Below are positions 53,525 to 60,036 of a stretch of DNA of 60,036 bases, piece by piece. The position numbers and the translations under genes were made by a program. Source of the stretch: an archaeon (GTDB taxonomy: Archaea > Thermoplasmatota > Thermoplasmata > Methanomassiliicoccales > Methanomethylophilaceae); the NCBI GenBank assembly GCA_024399215.1, contig JAKSHT010000003.1, forward strand, positions 1 to 60,036, in the 5' to 3' direction. The notes under the pieces are model-generated. The model worked only from the letters and a program-made list of their open reading frames with translations, was not told the DNA's origin and did not search any database. The number at the start of each line of letters is the position of its first letter. Position 1 is the stretch's first letter.

Positions 53525-53743
53525 TCATTCCTTCTTTTCCACTGTTTTTGTGCGAGCCGCTTTCTCAGATTTTGCTTTATCAGTCCAGGCAACTGTTCTA
53601 GGAATCCGTCTCAGCTTTACCATATTTTTGTAGCACTTACTTGTACAGAAGTTGAGAACTGCCCCATCTTTCTTTACAAACATTTTGCCCGTGCCTGGCT
53701 CAATATCTCTATAGCAAAATGAGCATTTCCTCGTCTCTACCAT
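53525..53743 (-). CDS. rpl24e: Ribosomal protein L24e
   Basis: This 72-residue zinc-ribbon protein begins [19 protein letters not shown] and continues [20 protein letters not shown], giving CxxC and CxxxC ligands, then [12 protein letters not shown], the segment diagnostic of L24e. The tail is lysine-rich. It lies five bases after S28e and before Ndk. Confidence 0.95.
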   Translation of the reverse strand: MVETRKCSFCYRDIEPGTGKMFVKKDGAVLNFCTSKCYKNMVKLRRIPRTVAWTDKAKSEKAARTKTVEKKE

Positions 53744-53748
53744 TCGAA

Positions 53749-53961
53749 TTACCTCATTCCGAGTTTTCTGGCCTCTCTGGATGTTTCTCTTAGCATGAGA
53801 ATGTCACCCACTCTTACAGGACCCATGATGTTTCTAGCAATAATTCTACCCTTGTCACGACCATCAAGAACGCGGACTTCAACTTGAGTAGCTTCACCTG
53901 TCATCCCGGTGCGGCCGATTATCTCAACAACCTCAGACGGGATACTATCCGTACTGACCAT
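53749..53961 (-). CDS. rps28e: Ribosomal protein S28e
   Basis: The 70-residue protein has the S28e pattern: [40 protein letters not shown] and the C-terminal [16 protein letters not shown], characteristic of the family. It follows L7Ae by twelve bases in the order L7Ae-S28e-L24e-Ndk-IF5B seen across many euryarchaea. Confidence 0.96.
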   Translation of the reverse strand: MVSTDSIPSEVVEIIGRTGMTGEATQVEVRVLDGRDKGRIIARNIMGPVRVGDILMLRETSREARKLGMR

Positions 53962-53973
53962 TTAACTCACCGC

Positions 53974-54339
53974 TTAACTCCTTAATGTCTTGACTGCCGT
54001 TATAATTTCATCGTAAATGGTCTTACCTTTTCCAATATCGGTGATTGCAATCGACGCTGTGGGCTTTTCGAGTCCAATAACATTTCCAAGCTCCGATTTT
54101 GCCGGGACGTATACGTACGGAACGCCCTTTTCATCGCAGAGCGCTGGCATGTGTGCGAGGATTTCTGGGGGCTCAACATCTGCCGCCATAATAACAAGGA
54201 CCGCCTCTCCACGTTCGATAGTTTTGGTTACCTCATTTGTTCCCTTTTTGATCTTGCCACTATTTCGCGCCATTTCTGCTAGATTATAAGCCTTGTCAGA
54301 AATCTCCTTCGGCGTTTCGAATCTTACATATATAGACAT
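53974..54339 (-). CDS. rpl7ae: Ribosomal protein L7Ae
   Basis: L7Ae binds kink-turns in rRNA, snoRNAs and RNase P RNA. The 121-residue product contains KIKKGTNEVTKTIERGEAVL, VIMAADVEPPEILAHMP, and VPYVYVPAKSELGNVIGLEK, the RNA-binding loop region of the family, with a C-terminal helix. It is the first gene of its cluster and has a TATA box about 80 bases before the ATG and a GGAGG ribosome-binding motif just ahead of the start. L7Ae often binds its own leader; a candidate motif is listed in the findings. Confidence 0.96.
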   Translation of the reverse strand: MSIYVRFETPKEISDKAYNLAEMARNSGKIKKGTNEVTKTIERGEAVLVIMAADVEPPEILAHMPALCDEKGVPYVYVPAKSELGNVIGLEKPTASIAITDIGKGKTIYDEIITAVKTLRS

Positions 54340-54417
54340 ACTTACTACCTCCTTCGGACACTCGGGATGCCCTCATCATTCACTGGCTCCGAGAAACAGG
54401 TGGACTATTATGTCTTG

Positions 54418-54425
54418 TTATATAA
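54418..54425 (-). promoter_or_regulatory. TATA box of the L7Ae cluster
   Basis: TTATATAA is a palindromic box A facing the L7Ae gene. A start about 25 bases on would leave a leader of about 54 bases that contains a C-box-like ATGATGA. Confidence 0.5.
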
Positions 54426-54795
54426 GTTGAACGAAAAATGGCGATTACATAAGTGGTCCCCTAAATTAGAGTGGACGAGACAGATTGTGGCATTAACAGC
54501 TCTGATAGTTAATAACCATTCGGAGATGTTTATATGACTCGAAGAAACGAGTCAAGGGCATTGTTATTGAAACTTCACATGGTCTAGTTGAGATCGGTTT
54601 ATGTGGCGCAGGAAACTTAAATGGAAGTTTCATGCGGTAGAATGGAATGATAATTTGAAGGTTAAGTGTATTTTGTTGTTGTATTAGAAAGATAGAATCT
54701 CTAAAAATGTGTTTTTAGCGTGTAGAAAACTTACAGATGAGTGCTACGTACACCTTGAAAAGTATATATCGCAACAGCAGAATCGTGTTGTGCGT
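54426..54795. other. Intergenic region with two perfect hairpins, possible small RNA
   Basis: Between the L7Ae promoter and alaX, 370 bases hold no protein gene. Two hairpins are present: GACTCG/CGAGTC (54536-54541 with 54548-54553) and GAAACTT/AAGTTTC (54612-54618 with 54625-54631). A TATA-like GTTTATATG precedes the first by a few bases. These may be part of a structured RNA, or chance. Confidence 0.35.
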
Positions 54796-55974
54796 ATGAC
54801 TGAGGAGTTTTTTAGAAATGACTGCTATCGTTCGGAGTTTGAGGCGGAGGTTGTGGCAGTTAGTGGAGAGCTCATCATATTGAATAGAACTCTGTTTTAT
54901 CCAGGCGGGGGAGGACAGGTATGCGACACCGGTAGCATTGGTGGATATGCGGTGGTTAACGTAGAGTATAATGAACAGCAGGAGATTGTACATAGAGCAC
55001 CTAGGCACGACCTAAAAATTGGGGATAGAGTACAGTGTAGTGTGGATTGGGAGAGGAGATATGATCTTATGAAGGGTCATACTGCGGAGCATCTTCTATT
55101 TAGCGCTCTTCATCTTCAGGACCCGGCTATCAATATTGTTAAGATTTTCATTTCACCCGAGGACAAACACGTTGTGATTGACAAAGATATGTCATGGGAT
55201 AGCATTGCGGAAGCGACTAGGTTTGCTAATGGCATAATAGAGGAGAATCGTCCAGTTGTTAAGAGTGTAATGTCTAGAAATGACCTAGGTATAAAGAAAG
55301 TAAGAGCCAATCTTGAACGCATAGACGGAGATAGTGTAGGTGTTGTGGAGATAAAAGGCATAGATATTGCGGCATGTTGCGGAATTCATGTTGCCAGTAC
55401 ATCTGAAATTGGGGCGTTGTTTGTCTACAAAAAGACTCGTGCAGGGAAGGATGGAATTAAAATACATTTTAAGATTGGATGTGCCGCTATGGTGTCTTCT
55501 ATAAGCTTTGCTTCGTCATGCTTATCCATAATCGATGCACTGGGAAGCAAACCTAATGACATCGTTAAAACTGTTAGAAATGTGAGATACGAACTTGAGG
55601 TGTTGAGTGGACAGTTAAAGTCCATGGCTGTTTCTTATGCAAAGATCGTCGAACCGAAGGAAGTTAATGGTTCGAAAGTGTACTCTGTCATGTTTCCGAT
55701 ATCTGATCATACGGTTTTGGCCGATGCCGCGAAGATACATGCAAAAAAGGGCGGAGTCGTTGTGTTTGTAGGAAAAGGAAGTAGTCTTGCTGTCTTGGTT
55801 ATGTCAAGCGATTCGAGGGTCGACTGTAAGAGAGTAGTTGACGAAGTGTTGTTAGAATTTGGTGGATATGGCGGGGGCTGTCCTAATTCGGCACGAGGAA
55901 ATATACGAGATGTTACAATTGCGGACGACGTTATGTCGTTATTATTATCAAAAGTTGAGTGCTCTCTTAATTAG
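54796..55974 (+). CDS. alaX: Alanyl-tRNA editing protein AlaX-L
   Basis: AlaX hydrolyses mischarged Ser- or Gly-tRNA-Ala. The 392-residue long form has LFYPGGGGQVCDTGSIGGY, zinc ligands HTAEHLLFSALH and CCGIHVASTSEIG, then a coiled-coil (RNVRYELEVLSGQLKSM) and a C-terminal DHHA1-like domain ending GGYGGGCPNSARGN. These match the editing and C-terminal parts of AlaRS. ATG 54796 starts the fold; an upstream in-frame start gives a 29-residue unrelated leader. Confidence 0.9.
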   Translation: MTEEFFRNDCYRSEFEAEVVAVSGELIILNRTLFYPGGGGQVCDTGSIGGYAVVNVEYNEQQEIVHRAPRHDLKIGDRVQCSVDWERRYDLMKGHTAEHLLFSALHLQDPAINIVKIFISPEDKHVVIDKDMSWDSIAEATRFANGIIEENRPVVKSVMSRNDLGIKKVRANLERIDGDSVGVVEIKGIDIAACCGIHVASTSEIGALFVYKKTRAGKDGIKIHFKIGCAAMVSSISFASSCLSIIDALGSKPNDIVKTVRNVRYELEVLSGQLKSMAVSYAKIVEPKEVNGSKVYSVMFPISDHTVLADAAKIHAKKGGVVVFVGKGSSLAVLVMSSDSRVDCKRVVDEVLLEFGGYGGGCPNSARGNIRDVTIADDVMSLLLSKVECSLN

Positions 55975-56003
55975 TAGAAGACGATGCATGAGGGATTACC
56001 ATT

Positions 56004-56366
56004 ATGCAGGGAATTAAAGGAATTAATCCGCGACAAATGAAGCAAGCTATGCGAAAAATGGGCATTACTAGTAGTTCGATTGATGATGCTATCGAAGTTG
56101 TCATTAAGACGTCTTCAAAGAACATAGTAATAAGTAATCCTGAGGTTACAGTAATGACAGTGCAGGGGATTAACTCATACCAAATTACTGGAAACGTTTC
56201 AGAAAGAGGTGTAGACGAATCATTAGGTGCCGTGGATTCAATTCCGTCGGAGGATATTGATCTCGTTATGTCCCAAACTAGCTGTAGTCGAGAAGAAGCG
56301 ATTGAAGCATTGAAAGAATGTGACGGACAACCTGCAGAAGCGATTCTTAAGATTATGACAAGGTGA
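56004..56366 (+). CDS. nac: Nascent polypeptide-associated complex protein (archaeal NAC)
   Basis: Archaeal NAC is a homodimer that binds nascent chains at the ribosome exit. The 120-residue protein has the NAC domain in PRQMKQAMRKMGIT, DDAIEVVIKTSSKNIVISNP and VTVMTVQGINSYQITGN, and a C-terminal UBA domain in DIDLVMSQTSCSREEAIEAL and KECDGQPAEAILKI. It precedes hypC by six bases. Confidence 0.94.
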   Translation: MQGIKGINPRQMKQAMRKMGITSSSIDDAIEVVIKTSSKNIVISNPEVTVMTVQGINSYQITGNVSERGVDESLGAVDSIPSEDIDLVMSQTSCSREEAIEALKECDGQPAEAILKIMTR

Positions 56367-56372
56367 TACTGA

Positions 56373-56603
56373 ATGTGTCTCGCCATTCCTGGTAAAATTA
56401 TTGCTATTAGCGACGAAGTTGGAGACGTCGACTTTGGTGGTGTGATTAAACGTGTTAATGTTTCCATGGTTGATGCCAAGGTTGGTGACTGGGCTGTTGT
56501 TCATGCGGGGTTTGCAATTGAGATAATGGATGAAGAGGATGCGCGTGAAACTCTCAGGTTATGGAATGATGTTCTTGATCATGATGCTGTATCCTATAAG
56601 TAA
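56373..56603 (+). CDS. hypC: Hydrogenase maturation chaperone HypC/HupF
   Basis: HypC carries the Fe(CN)2CO precursor to [NiFe]-hydrogenase large subunits. The 76-residue product starts MCLAIPGKIIAISDEVGDVD, where Cys2 is the active residue, and continues VDFGGVIKRVNVSMV and VGDWAVVHAGFAIEIMDEEDA. It implies that [NiFe] hydrogenases, such as those of methanogens, are made. It follows nac closely and may share its transcript. Confidence 0.93.
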   Translation: MCLAIPGKIIAISDEVGDVDFGGVIKRVNVSMVDAKVGDWAVVHAGFAIEIMDEEDARETLRLWNDVLDHDAVSYK

Positions 56604-56750
56604 ATGGCGTGCTAACTGAGGCTTACAAGTGTGGCTTCAATCCAAATACTCAATTTGGTTTGTGTGGAAAATTGTTCTACATTACCGTAGACACTACGGG
56701 TCTAGTGTAGGCCTGTTGTTAAATCTATATGAGCGTTGGCTGGTGAAGTG

Positions 56751-57530
56751 ATGATATTGATTAAGCTGGGCGGGAGCGTTATCACAGATAAATCCAGGTA
56801 TCGGACGTTTAATAGGGAATGTACGGCAAGATTGTGTCAAGAGATTAAAAAATCGGGAAAAAGTGTGATTATTATACATGGCGCAGGTTCGTTCGGACAT
56901 ATTATTGCATCGAGGCATTTTCTTAATCTTGGGCTCAGAAGTAAAGAGCAGATTTCTGCATATGTGCAGGCATGCTATGATACACGATGTTTGAGTTTAT
57001 TAGTCGTTAAGGAGCTTAATGATGCAGGACTTCCTGCTGTGTCTATTCCAACTGGTTCTTGTTTTATGACAAGGAATGGGAGGCTTGTTATCAGAGATGA
57101 TTCTGTGCTTAGAGAGATGTTTAAACTTGGAGTTATACCAGTGACATTTGGAGACGTAGTACTTGACACAAAATTTGGGTTAGCTATATGTTCTGGAGAC
57201 CAACTTGTTGAAACGTTTGTGGATATTTTTCATCCATCGAAAGTTGTATTCGTGTCTGATGTCGACGGATTGTATTATGATGACCCAAAATGTAATCCCG
57301 GAGCAGGGTTTGTTAGAATTGTTAGTAAATCCATCTTGAGCGCTGTAAAGACCGACAACGTTACTACGGATGTGACTGGTGGAATGAAAAAAAAGGTGGA
57401 AACTATGCTCAGAATTAGTAGTAAAGGATGTGATTGCGTTCTTGTCAATGGAATTGTTAAAGGGAGGTTACTATCGGTATTGGCTGACGAATGTGTGCCA
57501 TGCACCATTGCTAAAGGACAGATGAAATGA
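56751..57530 (+). CDS. ipk: Isopentenyl phosphate kinase
   Basis: This amino acid kinase family enzyme converts isopentenyl phosphate to IPP, the last step of the archaeal mevalonate route. It has MILIKLGGSVITDKSRYRTF, HGAGSFGHIIASRH with the family His, GDVVLDTKFGLAICSGDQLV, VSDVDGLYYDDPK and VTTDVTGGMKKKVETM. At 259 residues it fits IPK. ATG 56751 is preferred to a TTG fifteen bases upstream because the kinase fold starts exactly there. Its stop overlaps the fni start by four bases. Confidence 0.93.
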   Translation: MILIKLGGSVITDKSRYRTFNRECTARLCQEIKKSGKSVIIIHGAGSFGHIIASRHFLNLGLRSKEQISAYVQACYDTRCLSLLVVKELNDAGLPAVSIPTGSCFMTRNGRLVIRDDSVLREMFKLGVIPVTFGDVVLDTKFGLAICSGDQLVETFVDIFHPSKVVFVSDVDGLYYDDPKCNPGAGFVRIVSKSILSAVKTDNVTTDVTGGMKKKVETMLRISSKGCDCVLVNGIVKGRLLSVLADECVPCTIAKGQMK

Positions 57531-58597
57531 CTGGAATTAAAGAAAGAAAAACCGGGCATGTGAGTATTGCATTGAAACAAAGGGCACATTCGGGGTACAG
57601 ATATTGGGACGACATAAGATTTGTACACGAGGCGTTGCCTGAGATAAATTATGACGATATAGATACCTCGTCATATGTTTTGGGGAAAAAATTGGATTTT
57701 CCTTTTATCGTTACTGCTATGACGGGGGGTTTTAAGGGCGCTAAAAAAATTAATGAAAATATCGCAATTGCATGTTCTGAACTTGGAATTGGTATGGGTA
57801 TTGGGTCTGAGAGAGCGGCAATAGAAGGCATCCACAGAGAAAGTTACTCAATAATCAAAGAATATGATATTCCTCTAGTAATTGGCAACATCGGTGCTCC
57901 GCAGCTTGTTAAGCAGAAAAGTGGCAAGGTATACAATAATGATGATGTATCGTTAGCAATGGAGCTTATTAACGCAGATTTCATGGCAGTTCATCTTAAC
58001 TTCCTTCAAGAGAGCATTCAGCTGGAAGGTGACATGAACGGTAGGGGATGTTATGATGCTATTAAATCTCTAGCACACGATTTTCCAGTAATAGTAAAGG
58101 AGACGGGAACAGGGATATCTCCAAGGACTATTTCAAGGTTAGATGATACTGAAATAAAAGCTATCGATGTTAGTGGAGTGGGAGGTACAAGTTTTTCTGC
58201 AGTAGAAATGCGTAGGGCTGCTGATGAAAGAAATATTATGAAACAAAAATTAGGACGTACATACCTTAATTGGGGGATTCCAACACCAGTGTCACTTGCT
58301 GGTGCAAGTACAAAAATTCCAATAATTTCGTCTGGAGGCATAATTAATGGATTGGATGTCGCAAAGTCGATTGCGCTTGGTGCAATATGTGCCGGTGGAT
58401 CATTTGTCGTACTTCGCGAATCAACAAAATCGGCCAAGGACGTTATGGATGTTCTAAAATGTATAAAAGAAGAGTTTAAAACGGCAATGATGTTGACTGG
58501 ATGCAGGTCTGTAGGCGAATTGGCGAACATAAATTATGTAGTGATTGGAAGGACTAAAGAATGGTTAGAGGGATTTAAGTGGCAGACCCAAAAATAA
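57527..58597 (+). CDS. fni: Isopentenyl-diphosphate isomerase, type II (FMN)
   Basis: This isomerase makes DMAPP from IPP with FMN and NADPH. Type II landmarks: RYWDDIRFVHEALPEINYDD, FPFIVTAMTGGFKGAKKIN, ELGIGMGIGSERAAIEG, VIGNIGAPQLV, VKETGTGISPRTI, and the C-terminal phosphate-binding IISSGGIINGLDVAKSI with ALGAICAGGSF. Length 356 is normal. It overlaps ipk by four bases and the GGPP synthase by nineteen, so the three form one operon. Confidence 0.94.
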   Translation: MTGIKERKTGHVSIALKQRAHSGYRYWDDIRFVHEALPEINYDDIDTSSYVLGKKLDFPFIVTAMTGGFKGAKKINENIAIACSELGIGMGIGSERAAIEGIHRESYSIIKEYDIPLVIGNIGAPQLVKQKSGKVYNNDDVSLAMELINADFMAVHLNFLQESIQLEGDMNGRGCYDAIKSLAHDFPVIVKETGTGISPRTISRLDDTEIKAIDVSGVGGTSFSAVEMRRAADERNIMKQKLGRTYLNWGIPTPVSLAGASTKIPIISSGGIINGLDVAKSIALGAICAGGSFVVLRESTKSAKDVMDVLKCIKEEFKTAMMLTGCRSVGELANINYVVIGRTKEWLEGFKWQTQK

Positions 58598-59568
58598 TTT
58601 TGGCAGAAATATCAAGGGACCTCGACTCCCGAATTAAATTATACATTAAAGACGAGCATCCCAGGAATCTTATCGAGGCGGTAAGGCAGTATCCTTATGC
58701 AGGCGGGAAAAGAATAAGGCCTTCTTTAGTTATCGCTTCATGCGGCGCTGTGGGTGGAGAAAAATCGAAATCCATTCCACTTGCGGTTGCTATTGAGTAT
58801 ATTCATAATTTTACGCTCATTCATGATGACATTATTGATGGAGACAGGGAACGGCGTGGAATGCCAACATCTCATACGAAATACGGGACGCCGACAGCCA
58901 TCTTGGCAGGCGATGCTCTGTTTGGGAAAGCGTTTAATGTATTGTCAGAATTGGATGTCTCTGATAAAGATCTAAGGAGAATTCTGAGGTCTATCACTGC
59001 CGCTGTATGGGATCTTGCTCGTGGACAGCAAATGGATATTAACAATGAGTGTGGTAGGACAGTAACAATAGACGACTATATTGAGACTATCCGTCTCAAA
59101 ACTGGCGTTCTTTTTGCTGCAAGTGCCGTAGGAGGTGCATTGATTGGTGGGGCGGACGATCTAACCATAGAGGCAATTTGTAGGTATGCTACGTCACTCG
59201 GTATAGCGTTTCAAATATTCGATGACATTCTTGGAATCGCAGGCGATCCTATAAAAACCGGAAAATCTGTTGGAAATGATATTCGTAGGGGCAAATATAC
59301 GGCCATAACGTGTCATGCAGCTGAAAGTATCAAAGATGAAAATGAAATGAGAAGATTCTGTTCGATATTTGGAAAAATAGACAGTTCTGAGGAAGAGATT
59401 GGTGTAGTCAGATCTATACTTGAAAGATCTGGTAGTATTGCTTATGCTGTTAGACTGGCCGAGAAGTACTCGAAAGATGCTGTGTCGGAATTGAGTCTTC
59501 TGACATCTAGTGAGGATAAGGATTTTATGATTGACCTTGCGAGGTATGCAGTAACGAGAAGTGTTTAA
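58579..59568 (+). CDS. Polyprenyl (geranylgeranyl) diphosphate synthase
   Basis: The enzyme chains IPP units onto DMAPP to make the C20 lipid precursor. It has the first aspartate-rich motif LIHDDIIDGDRERRG near residue 80, the preceding AGGKRIRPSLVIASCGAVGG, and the second motif FQIFDDILGIAGDPIKTGKS near residue 210, and ends with helices. Length 329 suits GGPP synthase. The start is GTG 58579 inside the end of fni. The product feeds the lipid pathway together with the reductase at 483-1673. Confidence 0.92.
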   Translation: MADPKIILAEISRDLDSRIKLYIKDEHPRNLIEAVRQYPYAGGKRIRPSLVIASCGAVGGEKSKSIPLAVAIEYIHNFTLIHDDIIDGDRERRGMPTSHTKYGTPTAILAGDALFGKAFNVLSELDVSDKDLRRILRSITAAVWDLARGQQMDINNECGRTVTIDDYIETIRLKTGVLFAASAVGGALIGGADDLTIEAICRYATSLGIAFQIFDDILGIAGDPIKTGKSVGNDIRRGKYTAITCHAAESIKDENEMRRFCSIFGKIDSSEEEIGVVRSILERSGSIAYAVRLAEKYSKDAVSELSLLTSSEDKDFMIDLARYAVTRSV

Positions 59569-60035
59569 TAACTTTCAATGCCAGCAGAGACTATGCGGTA
59601 GTTTGCGAATTTACCCTCTGGGAGACTTCGATGTTTTATAATTACCGCGGCGCGCTTGCTGCTGCCTTTTTTATCTAGACGAATAATTGTTTTTGCATTG
59701 TGCTGTAGCGCGTGTCCTCCCAAGAATTCTATGGAGCCAGAGCCTATGTTTGTGTAAACTTGCGAAGTGATGAGGACTGTAATGTCGTTTCGTCTTGCGA
59801 TATTTAAGAGCGCCTCAGTTTGCTTTGTAAGCATGTTTCTGGTAGACATATCGTCAGAATGAAAACGATAGAATATGGAGATAGAATCCACGACTACAAG
59901 CCCGACTTTACCACTAGCCTCCAAAAGCTTACATACCCTTTGGATGCAGTTATTTTGTTCCTCAAAATTGTGTGCCTGGAAGATAAGGAGGTTGTTCGCA
60001 TCACTGTTAGCAAATATCTGTCCAATTCTTTCTGG
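59565..60035 (-). CDS. radB: DNA repair protein RadB, C-terminal part (cut by the window edge)
   Basis: The visible 156 residues are the end of a RecA-fold protein: LLIFQAHNFEEQNN, GKVGLVVVDSISIFYRFHSD, ILITSQVYTNIGSG, EFLGGHALQHNAKTIIRLDK, ending RIVSAGIESY. The sequence matches RadB (the euryarchaeal recombinase paralogue without an N-terminal domain) better than RadA, because the C-terminus is short. The gene continues beyond base 60036. Its stop overlaps the GGPP synthase stop region by four bases, convergently. Confidence 0.85.
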   Translation of the reverse strand, partial: PERIGQIFANSDANNLLIFQAHNFEEQNNCIQRVCKLLEASGKVGLVVVDSISIFYRFHSDDMSTRNMLTKQTEALLNIARRNDITVLITSQVYTNIGSGSIEFLGGHALQHNAKTIIRLDKKGSSKRAAVIIKHRSLPEGKFANYRIVSAGIESY

Positions 60036-60036
60036 A

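Noticed and set aside
1-60036. CRISPR arrays, insertion sequences, integrases, rRNA genes
   Set aside because: No regularly spaced repeats, transposase or integrase domains, terminal inverted repeats or rRNA sequence were seen on reading either strand.

Overview
The window is AT-rich, gene-dense archaeal chromosome, almost certainly from a methanogenic euryarchaeote. Three observations point to a methanogen: a complete coenzyme F430 operon (cfbC-cfbA-cfbE-cfbD-cfbB, 29906-35115), a methanogenesis marker protein 8 gene (47984-48802), and archaeal lipid genes of the modified mevalonate route. Archaeal ribosomal and initiation-factor clusters, an intron-containing tRNA-Tyr, RadB, FEN1, RNase P Rpp21 and archaeal-type MAT confirm the domain. 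A Hef helicase without its nuclease half, a bacterial-type SerRS and several bacterial-looking genes (TcdA, M18 aminopeptidase, PgsA-type transferase) make a Thermoplasmata/Methanomassiliicoccales-like host my best guess, but that placement is inference.

Layout. 0.3-11.2 kb: ferredoxin plus geranylgeranyl reductase; mevalonate kinase with an unknown partner gene; HD-domain protein; an rnp4-yhbY-serS operon; a mat-regulator-TIM-barrel operon; RNase Z. 11.3-19.7 kb: rpe, a 58-aa membrane protein, fen1, the two phosphomevalonate dehydratase subunits (the small one fused to a Nudix-like domain), ileS, tcdA, a 51-aa Cys-rich protein and tRNA-Gly. 19.8-29.7 kb: an 800-aa TPR protein, the hef-lig-rpoL-truD run, two small redox or metal proteins, dph5. 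29.9-35.1 kb: the F430 operon. 35.5-43.2 kb: trm5, a dUTPase-like DCD protein, two peptidases, a CDP-alcohol transferase, a peroxiredoxin-like protein, dph6, rpiA. 43.3-45.6 kb: rpl44e-rps27e-aIF2alpha-nop10-PAC2 and tRNA-Tyr. 45.7-47.3 kb: a frameshifted HEPN-motif gene. 47.6-54.4 kb: tRNA-Lys, mmp8, PIN-aIF2gamma-S6e, aIF5B, and L7Ae-S28e-L24e-Ndk. 54.8-60 kb: alaX, nac, hypC, an ipk-fni-GGPP synthase operon and partial radB.

Working together. Seven loci serve archaeal membrane lipid synthesis (mvk, acnX large and small, ipk, fni, GGPPS, GGR with its ferredoxin), although they lie in separate operons. Translation and tRNA modification is the other dominant theme. Four genes were found by reading short frames directly: the 58-aa membrane protein, the Cys-rich protein, S27e, and the ferredoxin with its short true start. 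No CRISPR array, insertion sequence, integrase or rRNA gene was seen.

The items most worth follow-up are the dehydratase-Nudix fusion, the tandem two-domain CfbA with both histidine pairs kept, the homopolymer-frameshifted HEPN-motif gene, the wHTH regulator inside the mat operon, and two intergenic stretches with perfect hairpins that could be small RNAs.
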